This document shows positions 62,155-64,000 of a stretch of DNA of 64,000 nt, one piece after another. Both the position numbers and the translations under genes were made by a program. The notes beneath the pieces were generated by a model, which was given only the letters and a program-made list of their open reading frames with translations, did not search any database and was not told the origin of the DNA. The stretch comes from Cryptomeria japonica (lineage: Eukaryota; Streptophyta; Pinopsida; Cupressales; Cupressaceae), in contig NC_081413.1 of assembly GCF_030272615.1 (NCBI RefSeq), positions 22,942,501-23,006,500 of the forward strand, written 5' to 3'. Position 1 is the first letter of the stretch; the number at the start of each line of letters is the position of its first letter.

Positions 62155-62576
62155 GTATCTTCTTCAATTGCATTAGGTTCATACGGTAAATCAAATGTCT
62201 CTTCTTCAATTGCATTAGGTGCATTATATTCATTTGGTAAATCGAATTGAGATGTTGAGGATGACAGATCTTCTTCTCCCATTGTTCTTATGTCACGCAA
62301 TTTCTTCATATGATGCCTTTGTCTTTCCTTTTCAGCCTCTCATTGTTCCATCATTCCTTGCTTGTTCTTTCCCATAGTTGATATCGGTTGTCCTAAATAG
62401 AATCATATTACATATATATGTAAACAAAAGTTCATAAACAAACAAATAACCATAAATATGCATCTTATCACTATTTTTTGGAATCAAACTATTAAACAAT
62501 CACAATACTATTGACAAAACTAATAAGAACAACAATTCAATCATTTGAAATCATGCAAAAAAAAAATTCACTTACT

Positions 62577-62960
62577 TCTATGTATAAAACAGTGATAGAA
62601 GTGTAGACACAGTTCCAGTGGTGACTTTTGAGGTTGTTGAAGGCTCTTGGGCAACTAAAAATATGTCTATGTACCGCGTACACGCTACATTAATAACCGC
62701 ATATGCTTTGTTAGTCCATAAAATGTTGGCAAGCCCAATGGTATTCTTTTTTCCCATTCTGGACTAATAAGTAGCGCGTACGGGCTCCTAAGCCTAAAAA
62801 ATGTTATCCAGGGTAGTGAATAATGGGCTCAGTACCCCATATGCTCTTACAAGTAATAAGTACTGCGTACACGCTCCTACGCCTTAAAAAATTTATGGCA
62901 TGGCAGTGAACTAATAGTTTCATTACCCTGTACGCACTACTAGTAGTAGAAAATATGTGA
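62577..62960. repeat. X1 right subterminal repeats and promoter side of right gene
   Basis: Motifs on the + strand: ACCGCGTACACGCTAC (62672), AACCGCATATGC, AGCGCGTACGGGCTCC (62773), CTGCGTACACGCTCC (62863) and CCTGTACGCACTA (62926). Reversed, they read AGCGTGTACGCGGTAC and so on, matching the left cluster. Two units of about 95 bp (62765-62855 and 62855-62940) are themselves imperfect direct repeats with TAATAAGTA, CTCCTAMGCCT and AAAAAATKTTAT. Confidence 0.7.
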
Positions 62961-63212
62961 ATGAATAGGGGGGGAGGGAGAGATAGAGAGAGGGAGAGGG
63001 GGGAGAGGAGGGGGAGGGAGAGAGGAGGGGGGAAGGGAAGGAGAGAGGGAGAGAGGGAGAGAAGAGGGGGTAGGGTGGGAGAGAAGAAGGGGTATGGAGG
63101 AAGGGAGAGGGAGAGTAGGGGGGAGGGAGAGAGAGGAGAGGGGGGAGGGATGGGGAGGGCAAGGGAAAGGGAGAGAGAGAGAGAGGGGGGAGGGAAAAGA
63201 AGAGAGAGAGGG

Positions 63213-63244
<32 letters not shown>

Positions 63245-63498
63245 GGAGGGAGAGAAGAGGGGGGAGGGTGGGAGAGAAGAAGTGGTATGGAGGAAGGGAG
63301 AGGGAGATTAGGGTGGAGGGAGAGAGGAGGGACAGAGGGAGAGGGAGAGAGGGAGAGAGAGAGGGAAGGAGGAAGAGGGACAGAGAGGGAGAGAGAGAGA
63401 GAGGGGGGGGAGGAAAGGTAGAGAGAGGGAGAGAGGTATAGGGAGGGAGAGAGGGAGAGAAGAATGGGGAGGGTGGGAGAGAAGAAGGGTATGGAGGA

Positions 63499-63533
<35 letters not shown>

Positions 63534-63835
63534 TAGAGAGAGAGAGAGACCATATGACTGATCTCGATTGTGACTATAGGAATTACAAAATAAGAGAAAG
63601 AGGGAAGGAGAGAAGAAGAGAAATAGGGATGGGGTATAGAGGAAGGGAGAAGGGGAGAGAGAGAGAGAGAGAGAGAGAGAGGGATGAGGTATGGAGGAAG
63701 GGAGAAGGGGAGAGAGCGAGAGAGAGAGACAGATGGGGTATGGAGGAAGGGAGAACGAGAGAGAGTGAGAGAGAGATGAATGGGGTATGGAGGAAGAGAG
63801 AAGGAGAGAGAGAGAGAGAGAGAGAGAGAGATCGA
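62961..63835. repeat. Purine-rich GA/GGGAGA repeat tract
   Basis: About 875 bp, nearly all G and A on the + strand, with GGGAGAGAGG and GAGAGA runs. A short normal stretch (63552-63590, CATATGACTGATCTCG) interrupts it, and a GGTATGGAGGAAGGGAGA unit recurs about seven times. Long open frames across it on both strands are artefacts. Confidence 0.95.
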
Positions 63836-64000
63836 ATCCAGGACACAATATGACCCCTAACAACATCTAAGGGGTCATAGGGTGTCCTAAGGGGTCATAT
63901 GACACTATATTATCTTGGAGCACACCATAGGACCTATAACGACACCAAATGGTGTCCTAAGGGGTCATAGAACACCATATGACCCTTTAGAACACCATAT
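63836..64000. repeat. GGGGTCATA minisatellite, continues past the window
   Basis: Repeats of GGTGTCCTAAGGGGTCATA and its inverted relatives (ACACCATATGACCC). At least six partial units in 165 bp, cut off by the window end. Confidence 0.8.

Larger units (their letters stand above)
51354..62576 (-). pseudogene. X1 right gene: transposase-like protein, interrupted twice
   Basis: Minus-strand order: a noncoding exon ending at 62576; intron 62575-62393 (GTAAG...TTTAG); ATG at 62375; coding to 62155; C3 insertion; coding 55513 to 54174; solo LTR; coding 52653 to about 51767; a probable intron; last exon 51677-51354. Motifs: helix-turn-helix-like stretch with LISKTSKSLNVSGTTLSKAL (about 55045-54985); MAKPFYIKINHVRT (54684-54643); Cys cluster C-x4-C-x2-C-x4-C-x3-C (about 54470-54410); EFAENY (52615-52598); YHFYISDD; WSD (52354-52346); GHGK-x3-HD (52267-52247) followed by ACVKR. 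From memory, related plant and animal proteins have Asp in DFAENY and WSDG, like a DDE nuclease; unchecked. Decayed: at least two frameshifts (near 54705 and 54530) and about ten stops, plus a deletion after WSD. Reading continues in frame across both insertions. Confidence 0.7.
44838..62960. mobile_element. X1: putative two-gene DNA transposon
   Basis: Seen: a left gene (+, 45217-47841) and a right gene (-, 62576-51354) converge on a repeat-filled centre. Outside each gene's 5' end lies a cluster of GCGTACGC-like motifs in mirror-image orientation (44910-45090 and 62665-62940). The right gene encodes a protein with conserved Asp/Glu motifs of transposase type. Inferred: one mobile element of about 10 kb once C3 and the solo LTR are removed. 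Not shown: exact ends, terminal inverted repeats and target duplication. The left limit is where T2 LTR similarity stops; the right limit is the start of the GA repeat. The two genes could also be unrelated neighbours. Confidence 0.5.

Noticed and set aside
62940-63866. A 308-codon minus-strand reading frame of Ser/Leu/Pro repeats
   Set aside because: It is the translation of the GA-rich tract. All six frames are open there because the repeat lacks stops, and no domain or start context supports a gene.

Overview
The window is repeat-rich plant nuclear DNA. It is AT-rich, has no recognisable single-copy host gene, and consists of nested, decayed LTR retrotransposons. The style (old, deeply nested, many Gag-only elements, an uncommon transposase-like gene) suggests a large gymnosperm genome, probably a conifer, but nothing here fixes the species. 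Element names used below: T1-T4 are Ty3/gypsy-type, C1-C3 are Ty1/copia-type, L1 is a long solo-LTR-like insertion, and X1 is a putative two-gene DNA transposon.

1-10362: T1 (from before the window to 7488, + strand) is a Gag-protease-only Ty3 element with a primer-binding site matching tRNA-Trp. It lies inside the pol gene of copia element C1, whose reverse transcriptase tail, RNase H, polypurine tract and 3' LTR run to 10362. 10363-11107 is unassigned.

11108-44838: two minus-strand relatives of T1. T3 (11108 to about 15174) and T2 share the LTR at 15175-16541. T2 was split by T4 (18931-41915, target duplication CACCA), a second kind of Gag-only Ty3 element whose LTRs carry arrays of about 34-bp palindromic units. 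The T4 3' LTR was split by C2 (25329-38556, duplication CAAAT), a Gag-only copia element. The C2 5' LTR was split by L1 (30915-36706, duplication TTGTT). This is four-level nesting, T2>T4>C2>L1, and the reading of T2 resumes across the whole insert. The left T2/T4 border is also duplicated in tandem (1,697-bp offset) with a fold-back palindrome at the joint.

44838 to about 62960: X1, the most unusual part. Two convergent pseudogenes lie between inverted subterminal GCGTACGC-like repeats: a left ten-exon gene (+, 45217-47841) and a right gene (-, about 62576 to 51354) encoding a transposase-like protein. The space between their 3' ends holds about 6.4 copies of a 359-bp tandem repeat and a shorter array. 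The right gene is interrupted by a solo LTR of the C1 family (52654-54173, duplication GTCCT on the + strand) and by a complete copia element, C3 (55514-62154, duplication GTATC). Without these X1 is about 10 kb.

62960-64000: about 880 bp of purine-rich GA repeat, then a GGGGTCATA-type minisatellite reaching the window end. Nearly every reading frame carries stops or frameshifts, so this is a graveyard rather than a set of working genes.
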